Virus record (IMG/VR): IMGVR_UViG_3300025450_000156
Location: 1-20,316 of that record
Length of the DNA stretch: 20,316 bases
Origin: a virus
Strand: one strand, 5' to 3'
A program made the translations under genes and the position numbers. The notes beneath the pieces were generated by a model that saw nothing but the letters and a program-made list of their open reading frames with translations, was not told the DNA's origin and ran no database searches. Positions 1 to 9,007 of this stretch are shown here, piece by piece (position 1 is the first letter of the stretch; each line of letters begins with the position of its first letter).

Positions 1-404
1 CCATTTAAATCTGTGATGTTCTGTGTAGTTTGTATGCTAACTACTTTTAAATAACCCTGTCCAGCTAAGTTTCGTTTTGGAGTATAGCTTACAAGATTTG
101 CTAATTTAACTACACTATCTCTACGTTCTGCTGTATCAATAAAGTTTTCACGGGCATTTAAGTCGTTGCGAAACGCTAGACCTTGCCCCATGAACGCTAT
201 AACATCAAGTAAAGCAATAAACTCGCTGCTTTCAATATAATCATTAAATGTTTCTGGATATGTAATTTTGATATAATTGATAAAACTTTGACGTAAAGTT
301 TCATAGTTATAACTTGTAAAATCAGCGCCGGCATAAGTTTGGTAGACTTGTGTCCAGTAATTTATACCAAAAAGATTGCTTTGTCTATTACTTGATAATG
401 CCAT
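1..404 (-). CDS. 6: Baseplate wedge protein gp6, N-terminal part (runs off window)
   Basis: The reading frame runs from an ATG at 404-402 leftward to the window edge, giving about 134 residues without a stop. The product begins MALSSNRQSNLFGINYW and includes 'SSEFIALLDVIAFMGQGLAFRNDL' split over residues about 65-90, a pattern I recognise from the N-terminus of T4-type gp6. The family forms the inner ring of the baseplate wedge, together with gp25 and gp53, and is related to the Mu gp47/P2 J baseplate proteins. A late promoter box (GATAAATA, minus strand) lies 18 nt before the start codon, so the gene can be expressed separately from gp25 upstream. The C-terminal part is outside the window. 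Identity is from remembered family features, not a search. Confidence 0.85.
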   Translation of the reverse strand, partial: MALSSNRQSNLFGINYWTQVYQTYAGADFTSYNYETLRQSFINYIKITYPETFNDYIESSEFIALLDVIAFMGQGLAFRNDLNARENFIDTAERRDSVVKLANLVSYTPKRNLAGQGYLKVVSIQTTQNITDLN

Positions 405-422
405 AATTTAATCCATTTTAAT

Positions 423-430
423 TATTTATC
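423..430 (-). promoter_or_regulatory. T4-type late promoter box before gp6
   Basis: GATAAATA on the minus strand differs by one base from the T4 late octamer TATAAATA. It lies 18 nt before the gp6 ATG. The identical octamer occurs before gp25 and the gp48-like gene. In T4 such boxes are read by RNA polymerase carrying gp55, which this window encodes. Confidence 0.7.
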
Positions 431-436
431 GTACCT

Positions 437-452
437 AAAAACGCAGTTTTTT
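437..452 (-). terminator. Possible weak terminator after gp25
   Basis: Between the gp25 stop and the gp6 late promoter, the minus strand reads AAAAAC, TGC, GTTTTT, a 6-bp AT-rich stem with a 3-nt loop. The stem is weak, and its own 3' arm supplies the T run. It may end some gp25 transcripts, but chance in AT-rich DNA is a fair alternative. Confidence 0.25.
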
Positions 453-457
453 ATGTT

Positions 458-907
458 TTATTGTAAGACTGCGCTATTGGTGTTAGGGTTAAAATAAATG
501 TTTAACACCCCTGGATTATTGAATGGATTTATTGAAATTTGAACCTGAAGTAATATTCCATTTTCTTGAGGGAACGCTTGAACGTATCCTAACTGTATTC
601 TAGGGTCTAAATCTATAAGTCTTTTGATTTCTGCTTCTATTTGATATTGAGTATCAGAACTATTTGGTTCAAAAATAAATGACCACAGTGTGGTTCCATA
701 TTGCGGTTGCCCTACTTTTTGTCCCTGTGGTATGTTTAAACTATTTAAAAAGTCTCTTATAATTAATTGTTCATCTACTAACATGAATTTGTTACCATAA
801 CTAACAGGTTTTAATACGCTGCCAGGCGCTACACCTGTGCCACTATTTAAAGTAGTAGTTCTAGGATCGTTTGCTTGTATTGTTGAAAAACCTATATAGT
901 TTGGCAT
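458..907 (-). CDS. 25: Baseplate wedge protein gp25
   Basis: This 149-residue protein is slightly longer than T4 gp25 (132 residues). gp25 is the small wedge component at the inner baseplate that nucleates sheath assembly; the same fold occurs in type VI secretion TssE. The family 'EPR' motif appears here as DPR in LIDLDPRIQLGYVQAF (around residues 98-113), followed by a beta-rich C-terminus (ILLQVQISINPFNNPGVLNI). The upstream part contains the usual 'QLIIRDFLNSLNI' and 'GTTLWSFIFEP' segments. The start at 907 is supported by a purine-rich AAAAGAG about 9 nt upstream and by a late promoter box 16 nt upstream. The gene lies between the 837-residue structural gene and gp6, a normal baseplate setting. 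Confidence 0.88.
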   Translation of the reverse strand: MPNYIGFSTIQANDPRTTTLNSGTGVAPGSVLKPVSYGNKFMLVDEQLIIRDFLNSLNIPQGQKVGQPQYGTTLWSFIFEPNSSDTQYQIEAEIKRLIDLDPRIQLGYVQAFPQENGILLQVQISINPFNNPGVLNIYFNPNTNSAVLQ

Positions 908-923
908 ATCATTACTCTTTTAA

Positions 924-931
924 TATTTATC
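924..931 (-). promoter_or_regulatory. T4-type late promoter box before gp25
   Basis: GATAAATA on the minus strand, followed by TT as before gp48. It overlaps the stop codon of the upstream 837-residue gene and lies 16 nt before the gp25 ATG. An embedded late promoter would raise gp25 output independently of the upstream gene. Confidence 0.65.
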
Positions 932-3440
932 CAGCAGTTGTTTGTTTCAAAGCTGTGTACGTTTGTTGTGCTTGAATAATTCTTGGATCGCCCTGTGGAT
1001 AATTATTTTGAGCATATTGTAAATTATTATAAGCATTTGTAACTTGACTGTTTAACGCAATTAAGTTGTTGCTTGATGTTTGTGCGGCCGTTTGTGCTGT
1101 AGCTATAGAAGCCGCTGTCTTTAAGTTTGGTGTTGTGAAAGTTCCTCCCAATAAAGTAGGAGGTGTGGCAACACCGTTTAAAATTCTTAATACAGCAGCA
1201 TTGACTGCTGTTCTAACAATGGTATTAGTTGCTACTGTTGGAGTAATTATACCACCAGTTGCTGTGCTACCGCCGTTTCCTCCACTTACTGAACTGCTAC
1301 CTGCAAACATTTGAGCAGCACCCGAATTTGTTAAACTATTAACTAGCGATTGTAATGGGCTGCTAGTAATTTGATCTGGAGCAACCGCCACACTTGCTAT
1401 TTCACTGTTAAGCTGTGATTGCGCTATCTCCTCGTCTGTTGCCTGTGTGTTATCATTCCAAGCATCAGGATTAAATGCGTCAGCACCACTCGGCGTTGTG
1501 TCTACTTGATATTGAGCGTTTGGACTTAATTCTATTTCTTGTAATCCATTGTTGCCTGAAGATGCGTTTTGTGCTTGTACCGCAATAGATGTTGAGCCTG
1601 GTAAATTGCTATTTGTAGTATCACTTAAATCTACTGTGCTTGCTGTTGAACCGATTCCACCTGGTAATATTAATGCTCCTGCGGCAATTTCGGCAGCGTT
1701 TTGTCCACTAGCTATATTTTGAGCAAGAGGGGTTAATTCGCCTTCTCCTACTAAAAGGGTTGTACTGCTAGCAGCAAAAGTATTGTGGCACAAATCATCA
1801 GTTAAATTACCTGTACTTTGTTGTATTGGTATTGCGTTTGCTGTATTACTATAATCAGGTTTTAATGCGTTTGTAATTGATGTTGTAACAGAGTTAAGTG
1901 CGCCTTGTATGCTAGTACCAACTGCTTTACCTGCTGATTGTCCTAAGGCAGACACAACTGCATTTCCTGCCTGTCTTAGTGTACTACTTGCTATGCTACT
2001 TGCTATACTTGAAGCTGAACTTGGGCTTTTTGCTACACTTGCTACTAAAGTTGTTTTAGCTACGTTTACTAGTACTGCTGTTAAATTTACTGGGACACCA
2101 ACTTGTAATTTAGGCATACTTGATGCTATAGCAGTAAAGGCTGTTGCTGCTGTGCCTCTTTGTGAACTGTTTAATTGTGCGTAACTTGGAACTGTACTTA
2201 ATCCACCCAATGCTGTTTTTAAACCACTTAAGTTGGGGCCACCGCCGCCAAATAGTCCGCCAATAATATTACCAACACCTAAGGCTTGTAATCCTGCTCC
2301 TAGTGCTGCTCCAGCAACACTGCTGACAGCACCGCTAAAGGCATTACCTAGTGCGCCACCTACTTGACTACCAAAGGCACTTGTTAAACTACCACTTACA
2401 CTCTGAGTTAAACTAGTTAATGCGCCACCAGTAAGATTATTAATACCTGCCGTAGCTATGCCTCCTAATCCGCCACCTATTGCCCCAGTGACGCCTGATA
2501 TTCCTGCGCCAGCTGCGTTTTGTGCCACATTAAATCCTAAACTGCTTAATCCACTTTGAACTAAACTATTAACACCGCTACTTACAACATTTGTTAATGC
2601 GCCTGTGACTGCTTTACCTACGACACCACCTACGTTTTTTCCTAATACGCTGGTAAATGCATTATTAATACTGCCGCTGACGCTACCTACTAACATTCCT
2701 CCAACACCTTTGCTCAGTGATGTTCCAATGTTTACTACGGCATTATTAACCGATGTTCCCAAACTAGCAGGACTTGATGGATCTCCTATATAAACATTAG
2801 CATAGAAACTTGGACTTGATGGACCAAAACCGCCTGCTGCTATGCCTGTAACTGTTGGGACAGTTGATTGTGCTACTGGCTGAATACTGTTTAAACCTTT
2901 TACTAAAGTTATAGTTTGTGGTACACCAACTAAAGACCCAGCTAATACAGCACCTGCTATTTGACTACTATCTTCTTTACCTGTAATTAATCCTGAGTTT
3001 GTTAATTGTGTTTGTGATTGTTGTAAATTGGTTACAGCTACACTAGCTTGTGCGTTTTGATTTAATATTAGACTGTCAACATCAGTAACTCCTAACTTAC
3101 CTGTGAAAAACTGTGTTGGCATAGCTGTGCGTATATCGGCGCCGCCTGCTATTTGTGAGGCAACTAAATTACTACTACCTGGTTTGAGAATTCCCGCGCT
3201 TTCTAATTGGTAAGGAGTAAGAGCATATGCTCCTACAACAAGTTGATTGATTCCTTGGTCGTTTGGGCTAATAGCATACCCTACTGTGCTAGCGGCGACA
3301 GTATTTGTATTGTATGCTGTAAAAGCTGCGATAGTCCCCAACAATGCTGTTGTTGTAGACTTGTCAATGCTTTGACTGACAGCTTGAACTTCAGGCTGAC
3401 TATTAATAATACCTGTGCCAAACTGAACCGTAGAACTCAT
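927..3440 (-). CDS. Gly/Ala/Ser-rich virion protein, function unknown
   Basis: I do not recognise this 837-residue protein with certainty. Residues 1-130 look globular and contain ALTPYQLESAGILKPGS (residues 73-89), a segment I associate with structural proteins of marine T4-like phages. Residues about 236-401 are a long Gly/Ala/Ser/Val-rich tract with repeated GGxxG and GAxxSxV patterns and almost no charge, which could be membrane-active or a flexible channel-like segment. Residues about 410-780 are Ser/Thr/Asn-rich, with a single Cys in DDLCHNTF. The last 55 residues (QTSSNNLIALNSQVTNAYNN onward) look helical and may form a coiled coil. The ATG directly follows the gp5 stop (TAAATG), with a strong Shine-Dalgarno GGAGG 10 nt upstream inside the end of gp5, so it is translationally linked to the spike gene. 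A baseplate or spike-associated role is inferred from position alone. Confidence 0.6.
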   Translation of the reverse strand: MSSTVQFGTGIINSQPEVQAVSQSIDKSTTTALLGTIAAFTAYNTNTVAASTVGYAISPNDQGINQLVVGAYALTPYQLESAGILKPGSSNLVASQIAGGADIRTAMPTQFFTGKLGVTDVDSLILNQNAQASVAVTNLQQSQTQLTNSGLITGKEDSSQIAGAVLAGSLVGVPQTITLVKGLNSIQPVAQSTVPTVTGIAAGGFGPSSPSFYANVYIGDPSSPASLGTSVNNAVVNIGTSLSKGVGGMLVGSVSGSINNAFTSVLGKNVGGVVGKAVTGALTNVVSSGVNSLVQSGLSSLGFNVAQNAAGAGISGVTGAIGGGLGGIATAGINNLTGGALTSLTQSVSGSLTSAFGSQVGGALGNAFSGAVSSVAGAALGAGLQALGVGNIIGGLFGGGGPNLSGLKTALGGLSTVPSYAQLNSSQRGTAATAFTAIASSMPKLQVGVPVNLTAVLVNVAKTTLVASVAKSPSSASSIASSIASSTLRQAGNAVVSALGQSAGKAVGTSIQGALNSVTTSITNALKPDYSNTANAIPIQQSTGNLTDDLCHNTFAASSTTLLVGEGELTPLAQNIASGQNAAEIAAGALILPGGIGSTASTVDLSDTTNSNLPGSTSIAVQAQNASSGNNGLQEIELSPNAQYQVDTTPSGADAFNPDAWNDNTQATDEEIAQSQLNSEIASVAVAPDQITSSPLQSLVNSLTNSGAAQMFAGSSSVSGGNGGSTATGGIITPTVATNTIVRTAVNAAVLRILNGVATPPTLLGGTFTTPNLKTAASIATAQTAAQTSSNNLIALNSQVTNAYNNLQYAQNNYPQGDPRIIQAQQTYTALKQTTAG

Positions 3441-4946
3441 TTAGGGGCCACCTCCTGCTATACTATTTACGTTAGACAATGCTGGGTTAGCGTTGCTAGG
3501 GAAGTTTGCTGAGGCATCAAGATCAGATTTTACAGCTACACCCTGATTAGCATTTAGCCATGGCATATGTGCTGGACATCTGCTTGTAATTGACAATAAA
3601 CTATTTGGTGCTGCCAAAAAGCCTTTATCGTTGTCAAAAAGTGTATCTGTTTGGGCAGCAAATGGAATTGAACTTTGTCCTTGTGGCTGAGTGCCAATTT
3701 GCCCTGTGTTTAATAAAACTTTTGTTCCTGTCACATAAGCCGCTGCTGCTCCAGCAATACCTATTTCTGCGCCAGAACCTAAACTACATGACCCTCCTGA
3801 TAATACTGTAAATGTTTTATCAGCACTTATATTATAATCTGCGCCTACTCTATGTTTTGCGCCTGCTTCAGTATTAATGTTTAAAGCATTACTATGTATG
3901 TTTAATGTTTTAGTAGCGTGTATGTTAATATTATTATCTGCATGTAGGTTTAAATCACCCTGTGTTCTAACATTAAAACTATTAGTACTATAAATGTCTA
4001 CTGTGCCTTCTTTGCCTAATTCAATATAACTTTGTCCATTACTATGTAAAATTGTTAGTACTTGACCATCGTCACTCATAGTAATTTGATGACCCAAGGC
4101 AGTTCGTATTCTTATTAACTGATCACGTCCTGCGATATCGCCATCATCCATTACTATACTATGACCGCCTTTGCGGCTAATTACATCTAATGAACTGGCT
4201 GGTGCCGTGTTAGCGTCTTGAATTGCTGTGGCATCATCATATCCACCTTGATAAATTGGTCTACCTGGAGTGCTTACACCCCAGCCTACAGTACTTGGTG
4301 TTTCACGATTTGCGCTACTGCTAATTGGGCCTCGTATTGGATCTCTAATAGTACCCTGTTGAAACATTATTGCTGCTTGATAGCTATGAATAGGTTTAGG
4401 AGCACTTAAGTAAGTTGCTCCATCACTTATTCCTGAATTATCACCATTGATATTAGTTACTGGCAATCTTGGTGCGCCGCCTAAACTATTTGCTTCGCCA
4501 TCATTGTTAGGCACAACACTATCAACAGCACCTATAGCAGGTACCATTTGCAGTGCGCTTTCGTCTGGCACACAGCCTATATAATAACCTAAGCTAGGAT
4601 CTCCATTAACAAATACACAAATAACATTTGTGCCAACGTCAGGTGGACTATTCCACATACCATAACTTATTGGATTGCTACCGAATCCACCATAGCCTGT
4701 ATTATTACTATTACCCGATAATTGTCCATAAAACGGACTAGCAAAATTTACTTGCATCCAGCTAGTAGGATCTTCAGGTGGTTTATTGTTAATACCTGCT
4801 ATATAAACCATTAGTTTGCCTGAACGTGTAGCATCAATATTGCTTTTAACAACGCCTAATACAGGCCAACTTATACTAGCTGCTCCGCCTGCCTCGGGTT
4901 TATTTGCTTTACTAACGCCTTTTTGTTTAATATTATCTTGTGCCAT
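3441..4946 (-). CDS. 5: Baseplate central spike gp5, without lysozyme domain
   Basis: This 501-residue protein combines an N-terminal OB-fold (about residues 30-127: VLGVVKSNIDATRSGKLMVY, then PPDVGTNVICVFVNGDPSLG and YYIGCVPD) with a C-terminal repetitive beta-helix (about 255-412: VISRKGGHSIVMDDGD, RIRTALGHQITMSDDGQVL, then repeating NIHATKTLNIHSNALNI). gp5 forms the trimeric needle below the hub that pierces the outer membrane. T4 gp5 carries a lysozyme domain between these parts; here residues 130-255 are a Pro/Asn/Ser-rich linker with no lysozyme-like sequence. The beta-helix type is that of VgrG/gp5 spikes. The start is supported by AAAGAGAA about 8 nt upstream. The gene lies between the hub-like gene and the 837-residue gene. 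Confidence 0.88.
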   Translation of the reverse strand: MAQDNIKQKGVSKANKPEAGGAASISWPVLGVVKSNIDATRSGKLMVYIAGINNKPPEDPTSWMQVNFASPFYGQLSGNSNNTGYGGFGSNPISYGMWNSPPDVGTNVICVFVNGDPSLGYYIGCVPDESALQMVPAIGAVDSVVPNNDGEANSLGGAPRLPVTNINGDNSGISDGATYLSAPKPIHSYQAAIMFQQGTIRDPIRGPISSSANRETPSTVGWGVSTPGRPIYQGGYDDATAIQDANTAPASSLDVISRKGGHSIVMDDGDIAGRDQLIRIRTALGHQITMSDDGQVLTILHSNGQSYIELGKEGTVDIYSTNSFNVRTQGDLNLHADNNINIHATKTLNIHSNALNINTEAGAKHRVGADYNISADKTFTVLSGGSCSLGSGAEIGIAGAAAAYVTGTKVLLNTGQIGTQPQGQSSIPFAAQTDTLFDNDKGFLAAPNSLLSITSRCPAHMPWLNANQGVAVKSDLDASANFPSNANPALSNVNSIAGGGP

Positions 4947-4958
4947 AAATTCTCTTTA

Positions 4959-7241
4959 TTAGGGACCTCTTCCTTGATTTGTAAATAATATGCTTTGTGT
5001 ATTGTTTTGACTTTGTACAGATATTGGATTTTGATCATCGTTGGTACTAGGTACAGTTGGTGTTAAATTGGATGTAGACAATGCGCCTGATTTAATACCA
5101 AAATAACTTTCTACAAGACTTGGTTGAGTTTTTGTTGGGCTATTAGTATTATTATTGTTAGTGTTTCTATTTTGCGATGAGTTTGTATTATCTTTCGTAG
5201 CCAATTGCCATTGCGCACCATTCAATGTCAACTCTTGTTCAAATACACCTTGTCTAAAAGTATTGTTTACATCTAAAATCCACAATGGTATACCATTGAA
5301 TTTGATTCCATTTGGCAATGGTCCAAAACTTATATTGCTGTTTAAGTCTAATAATCCTGTACTATCATTATAATCTGTTGATTCTCTAATATTAACTTCT
5401 ACAAATACTTGCGAACTATTTGGATTTACTGTAAATGAATTAAAATTATAGTATTTGTTGTAGGGGGCATATGCGTTTAAATTTGGATTCATTAAAAAAT
5501 CTGGATCTCCTATGATTTTCATTCTAACATTTACATAAGCTCCTGGATCTTCTAAAAATGTTCTATAACTGTTAATTGCTTCCATTGTTGGACCAATTTT
5601 TCCTTGTTGATTAACATTATTCTTTTTGCCTGGAGCAATTGGAACATTACCGCCATTGTTTGCGCTATATGGATTATTAGGGTCATTTGTTATAAAACCA
5701 TAATAGTAAAGATTATCAAACTCAAAATGTAAATCTAATATTTCACTATTTTTTCCTGTAAAAATATAATTATAAAGTTTATATGCTCCAGGATAAGGAG
5801 GAGTGTTGGTACCAACAGAAGGTGCCTGAATAGCTGGAGTATCATAAGTTGTTATAATTAATATTATTTTGTAAACCCAGTCTCCTCTTTTTTTGTCCCA
5901 ACCTTTTACCTCAACATGCGAACTTAAATTATACCAACTGATTGTACTTGGCGATGCTATGGGCAAATCACTTTCGGCTCCTGTAGTAGGATCAGACTCA
6001 CTTGTACTTTTAGGTATGTTTGCTAAAGCATCTGTTATGTATGTGCTTTGCCCTATTATTTGTCCAATTATTGAACTTAAATTTTGACCAGAGCCAAAAG
6101 ATAATGTTCTTTGATTTGGATCAGGCTGTGTGGTAATTGATGTTACGGGATTTACTTGACTTGGATTTGTTATAGTACTTGGAGTAGCACTCCATGTTGC
6201 TTTGTTAACATCGGCAGGAGTAACTAATTTAGCAGTTCGTATTTTATCAGCATCTGGACCTTTGTAGATTATACTATATTCATTTGCTAATTCAGCAACA
6301 CCATCAGCGCTAACATATGATTGTTCAGTTTTATTAAAAGTATTGACTACATCATTTAAGGCATCTTCAACTGTAGCGCCATTTACTGTTATTGTACTAT
6401 CTAAACTGCCTCTTTTACTGCTTATTGCCTCGCCTGGAGGTAAACTTACTGCTACTATATTATAAACTGAGGGTTTCCCAGATAATTTAAATTTAAGTGT
6501 ATTAATTTTTAAATCATAGTAAGTATTGAAAATTCCATTGTTGTTGCCTTGATTATCTAACGTTACACCATTATAAACTTCACTGCCATTCGCTATGCTA
6601 CCATCTTTATTGTAACCTAAAAATTTTATACCTAAAATAAAAATACCTCTTAATGCGGTACTTGGTTTATCGCTATTACTTCCCTGAACACTACTATCTG
6701 GTTGTCCATATAACTGATCGCTAGCATAAGCTATATTTTTAATAAAACTAAAACCATAGGGTTCTATAATATCAAATTCAAAATTAATATTAAAATTATC
6801 ACCGCCTGCTGCTTTAGCAGTCATTAGTGTGTGAAATCTTAAATTGTCAATATAATAATCATATTGAAACCCTGGTGCTCTATTTGTTGTTTTATCATTT
6901 ATGCCACCACTTTGAGCAATTAAATATACACCATTGTTGCTGTTTGGTTGATTTTTAACTTGAGTAATATCATTTCTACCAGACTGAACCCATAGATTAT
7001 ACGCTGCGCTAGTAACCATATACAAACTTAATTGATAGGTATAATCAGCCAAATATCCTAATGGATTTTGTTGTCTAACGCCTGGAGTACTTACTTGATT
7101 TGGATTAGCTGTTGTACTTGGTGCTGCTGTTGATGTTGGGTTGCCTGCCGCGCCACTGCTACCCTGTCCATAAACACTGGGATTTTGTTGTTGATTAGAA
7201 CTTGGATTGTTACTTGCTGATTGATCGTCATTTGGTGCCAT
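4959..7241 (-). CDS. Large baseplate hub-like structural protein
   Basis: This 760-residue protein lies between gp53 and the gp5 spike, where a hub that mates with gp5 would be expected. The first 60 residues are Asn/Gln/Ser/Pro-rich and probably disordered. Two similar halves follow. The first has LGYLADYTYQLSLYMVTSAA, YDYYIDNLRFHTLM and NFEFDIIEPYGFSFIKNI. The second has DWVYKIILIITTYDTPAIQ, LDLHFEFDNLYYYG, GDPDFLMNPN and LWILDVNNTFRQGVFEQELT. This resembles a duplicated beta-barrel arrangement, as in gp27-type hub proteins, and I associate the pattern with virion structural proteins of marine T4-like phages. T4 gp27 itself is only 391 residues, so the gp27 equivalence is an inference from position and layout. 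The C-terminus is again Asn/Thr/Ser-rich. Only a weak ribosome binding site precedes the ATG. Confidence 0.6.
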   Translation of the reverse strand: MAPNDDQSASNNPSSNQQQNPSVYGQGSSGAAGNPTSTAAPSTTANPNQVSTPGVRQQNPLGYLADYTYQLSLYMVTSAAYNLWVQSGRNDITQVKNQPNSNNGVYLIAQSGGINDKTTNRAPGFQYDYYIDNLRFHTLMTAKAAGGDNFNINFEFDIIEPYGFSFIKNIAYASDQLYGQPDSSVQGSNSDKPSTALRGIFILGIKFLGYNKDGSIANGSEVYNGVTLDNQGNNNGIFNTYYDLKINTLKFKLSGKPSVYNIVAVSLPPGEAISSKRGSLDSTITVNGATVEDALNDVVNTFNKTEQSYVSADGVAELANEYSIIYKGPDADKIRTAKLVTPADVNKATWSATPSTITNPSQVNPVTSITTQPDPNQRTLSFGSGQNLSSIIGQIIGQSTYITDALANIPKSTSESDPTTGAESDLPIASPSTISWYNLSSHVEVKGWDKKRGDWVYKIILIITTYDTPAIQAPSVGTNTPPYPGAYKLYNYIFTGKNSEILDLHFEFDNLYYYGFITNDPNNPYSANNGGNVPIAPGKKNNVNQQGKIGPTMEAINSYRTFLEDPGAYVNVRMKIIGDPDFLMNPNLNAYAPYNKYYNFNSFTVNPNSSQVFVEVNIRESTDYNDSTGLLDLNSNISFGPLPNGIKFNGIPLWILDVNNTFRQGVFEQELTLNGAQWQLATKDNTNSSQNRNTNNNNTNSPTKTQPSLVESYFGIKSGALSTSNLTPTVPSTNDDQNPISVQSQNNTQSILFTNQGRGP

Positions 7242-7244
7242 AAA

Positions 7245-7559
7245 TTAAATGCCCAATGCTTGTTGAATTGTTGTTTGCTGTGGTAAGTAGATAGAAATTC
7301 CTGCGACTAAATTAAACACAGGGTCAGGACCTAATACATTTGGATTTCGTGACGCAAATACCCACCATAGTTTACTATCACCATATAAGTCATAGGCTAA
7401 CAAATCAGGTCTATATTGATAAACAATTGGCACTTGATAGTACACATCGCTAACTAAAGCGGGAATAGGACGATATACCATGACATCTAAAAATTTATTG
7501 TTAAAAACGTCTGTGTTATAGTAGTTGCTTATTTTTGGGTATATATTTTGATTTGACAT
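7245..7559 (-). CDS. 53: Baseplate wedge protein gp53
   Basis: This 104-residue protein matches the core of gp53, the baseplate wedge component that clamps around the gp6-gp25-gp7 wedge and lets wedges associate into the hexameric baseplate. The tell-tale segment is YQYRPDLLAYDLYGDSKLWW followed by VFASRNPNVLGPDPVFNLVAG and IYLPQQ, a LysM-like pattern of Tyr, Gly and Trp residues ending in a 'G..I.LP' strand, as in other T4-like gp53 proteins. T4 gp53 is longer (196 residues), so this is a shortened core version, as is common in marine relatives. Its ATG overlaps the TAA of the gp48-like gene by one base (TAATG), so translation is probably coupled. The hub-like gene follows after 3 nt. Confidence 0.85.
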   Translation of the reverse strand: MSNQNIYPKISNYYNTDVFNNKFLDVMVYRPIPALVSDVYYQVPIVYQYRPDLLAYDLYGDSKLWWVFASRNPNVLGPDPVFNLVAGISIYLPQQTTIQQALGI

Positions 7560-8968
7560 TACCAGTATCCTTTACTTAGCAGATTTCCTGTAGCGTAATC
7601 TTTTACGCTAAAGTTGTTGCTGATATCGTTTCTGCTGACAATTGGGTATGCTGATATTTGAAGTTGCATCATTGTAGGAACATACGTAGGCGATACAGTT
7701 CCAATAGGTGGAATTCCAAAATCAGGTGGAGGTACACTGCCTCCCTGTGTTACAGTATTACCTAATCGTTGTTGAGAAAGAGCGGGAGCGTTTGCTAAAG
7801 CACTGCTGCTTACACCAGGATTTACAGTTTGTGTGCCTGCTCTAATATAATCTACATCATTAGGTAAACTATAATTAAAATTTGTTATTACTAATGGATG
7901 ATTATTAAATTGAAAAGCTCCCAATCCATAAAGATAGCACAATGGGGGTGGAACTCCTGGCTTACTATCTTGTCCATAAAACATTTTTGTAACAGTTCTA
8001 AAAAAATGTATAACTGCTAACAAATATTCTGCTTCAGCATTATCTTGTGCTGTAAAATCACAGCCTATAGTTATTTCATCTACGCTGCTACTTTGATAAT
8101 TGTAAATTTTATAATTACTATGTGTTGGGCTTAATGACTCATAATTAGCACCATATCTTACTTGTACTACTGGGGTATATGGGAAAATTACCCCTTGAGT
8201 ACGTGCTAGTGGCCCAAGTATGCCTGGAACTTTAGCTTTATACAGTATAGGAGGAGTATTTGGAGCAAGCATTAATTTAACTCGCCAGTCATTTCCTTGT
8301 TGATAGTTTGTGCTATTTTGTAATGACGCTTGTTGTTTTGCGGCATTAGTTTTACTAGGAACACCACTATTAGAATTACTAGGGTTAGAAGTTGTACCTG
8401 ACCCAGTGTTAATTGGGACTGAAGTATTACCAGTTGATACTGTGGTACCCGTTAGTGTAGTTTGTACCCCAGAAACAGGTGAGGGGCTAGTTACAATTGT
8501 AATTGGTGTTGACACTGCTTGGCCAACTGCGGTTGAGCCGCCGATATTTAATTGGCTTCCATTGTTTAATTTAACATTACCAAATAAACCAGAAATAACA
8601 CCGCTAGCTATGTTAGCTACATTTGATGATTGCTGTGGGACAGGGTTCTCTGGTTGAGTTGTCGGACCAACTTCATCGTCTAACTGAGCATTAAATTCAG
8701 CAGATAAGTTATTATTATCTCCTATAATTTTTTGTGCGTCTGCATACGATAACGAACCATTTGATACAGCCAATGACAAATATGCTGCTTGTTGACCAGT
8801 TGGGGCACCTGTAGCTACTAAATCATTAAATTGTTGCTGTGCTTGGTCAAAGGTAATGCCAGGATATGGCTCTTGTTGGTCCACAGGAGGAATAACTATA
8901 TTACCTACATCAGGTACTTCTATTCCCGGATCCTGACCTTGGTCTACTGTTGTATTGTCATCTGCCAT
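7559..8968 (-). CDS. 48: Baseplate tail tube cap protein, gp48-like
   Basis: This 469-residue protein has a disordered N-terminal half (residues 1-210, rich in Gln, Asn, Thr, Ser, Pro) and a well-structured C-terminal domain. The latter begins at NDWRVKLMLAPNTPPILYKA and continues with GPLARTQGVIFPYTPVVQV, THSNYKIYNYQSSSVDEITI, LLAVIHFFRTVTKMFYGQD, and a stretch with NNHPLVITNFNYSLPNDVDY. I associate this pattern with proteins annotated gp48 (tail tube cap) in marine T4-like phages. gp48 and gp54 sit on the hub and start tail tube polymerisation; gp54 is the main alternative. It is the first gene of the leftward operon, with a late promoter box 39 nt before the ATG and a GGGAAA purine stretch just upstream. 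Confidence 0.7.
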   Translation of the reverse strand: MADDNTTVDQGQDPGIEVPDVGNIVIPPVDQQEPYPGITFDQAQQQFNDLVATGAPTGQQAAYLSLAVSNGSLSYADAQKIIGDNNNLSAEFNAQLDDEVGPTTQPENPVPQQSSNVANIASGVISGLFGNVKLNNGSQLNIGGSTAVGQAVSTPITIVTSPSPVSGVQTTLTGTTVSTGNTSVPINTGSGTTSNPSNSNSGVPSKTNAAKQQASLQNSTNYQQGNDWRVKLMLAPNTPPILYKAKVPGILGPLARTQGVIFPYTPVVQVRYGANYESLSPTHSNYKIYNYQSSSVDEITIGCDFTAQDNAEAEYLLAVIHFFRTVTKMFYGQDSKPGVPPPLCYLYGLGAFQFNNHPLVITNFNYSLPNDVDYIRAGTQTVNPGVSSSALANAPALSQQRLGNTVTQGGSVPPPDFGIPPIGTVSPTYVPTMMQLQISAYPIVSRNDISNNFSVKDYATGNLLSKGYW

Positions 8969-8987
8969 TTTATTTCCCAGCGTTAAA

Positions 8988-8995
8988 CATAAATA
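8988..8995 (+). promoter_or_regulatory. Possible rightward late promoter box
   Basis: CATAAATA on the plus strand differs by one base from TATAAATA. It faces right toward gp55, whose ATG is 105 nt away. It would give late expression of the gp55-gp47-gp46 operon in addition to the early promoter. The distance is long, and an AT-rich octamer can arise by chance. Confidence 0.35.
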
Positions 8996-9007
8996 GTTTG
9001 CTTATAA

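Noticed and set aside
1066-3512. Plus-strand open frames opposite the 837-residue gene (1066-1314, 1909-2184, 2605-2793, 3207-3512)
   Set aside because: They lie antisense to a long, coherent protein gene. Their products are low-complexity mirror images of the Gly/Ala-rich codons, without ribosome sites.
8310-8657. 115-residue plus-strand open frame
   Set aside because: It is antisense to the Asn/Thr/Ser-rich N-terminal half of the gp48-like gene. It has no recognisable motif, ribosome site or promoter of its own.
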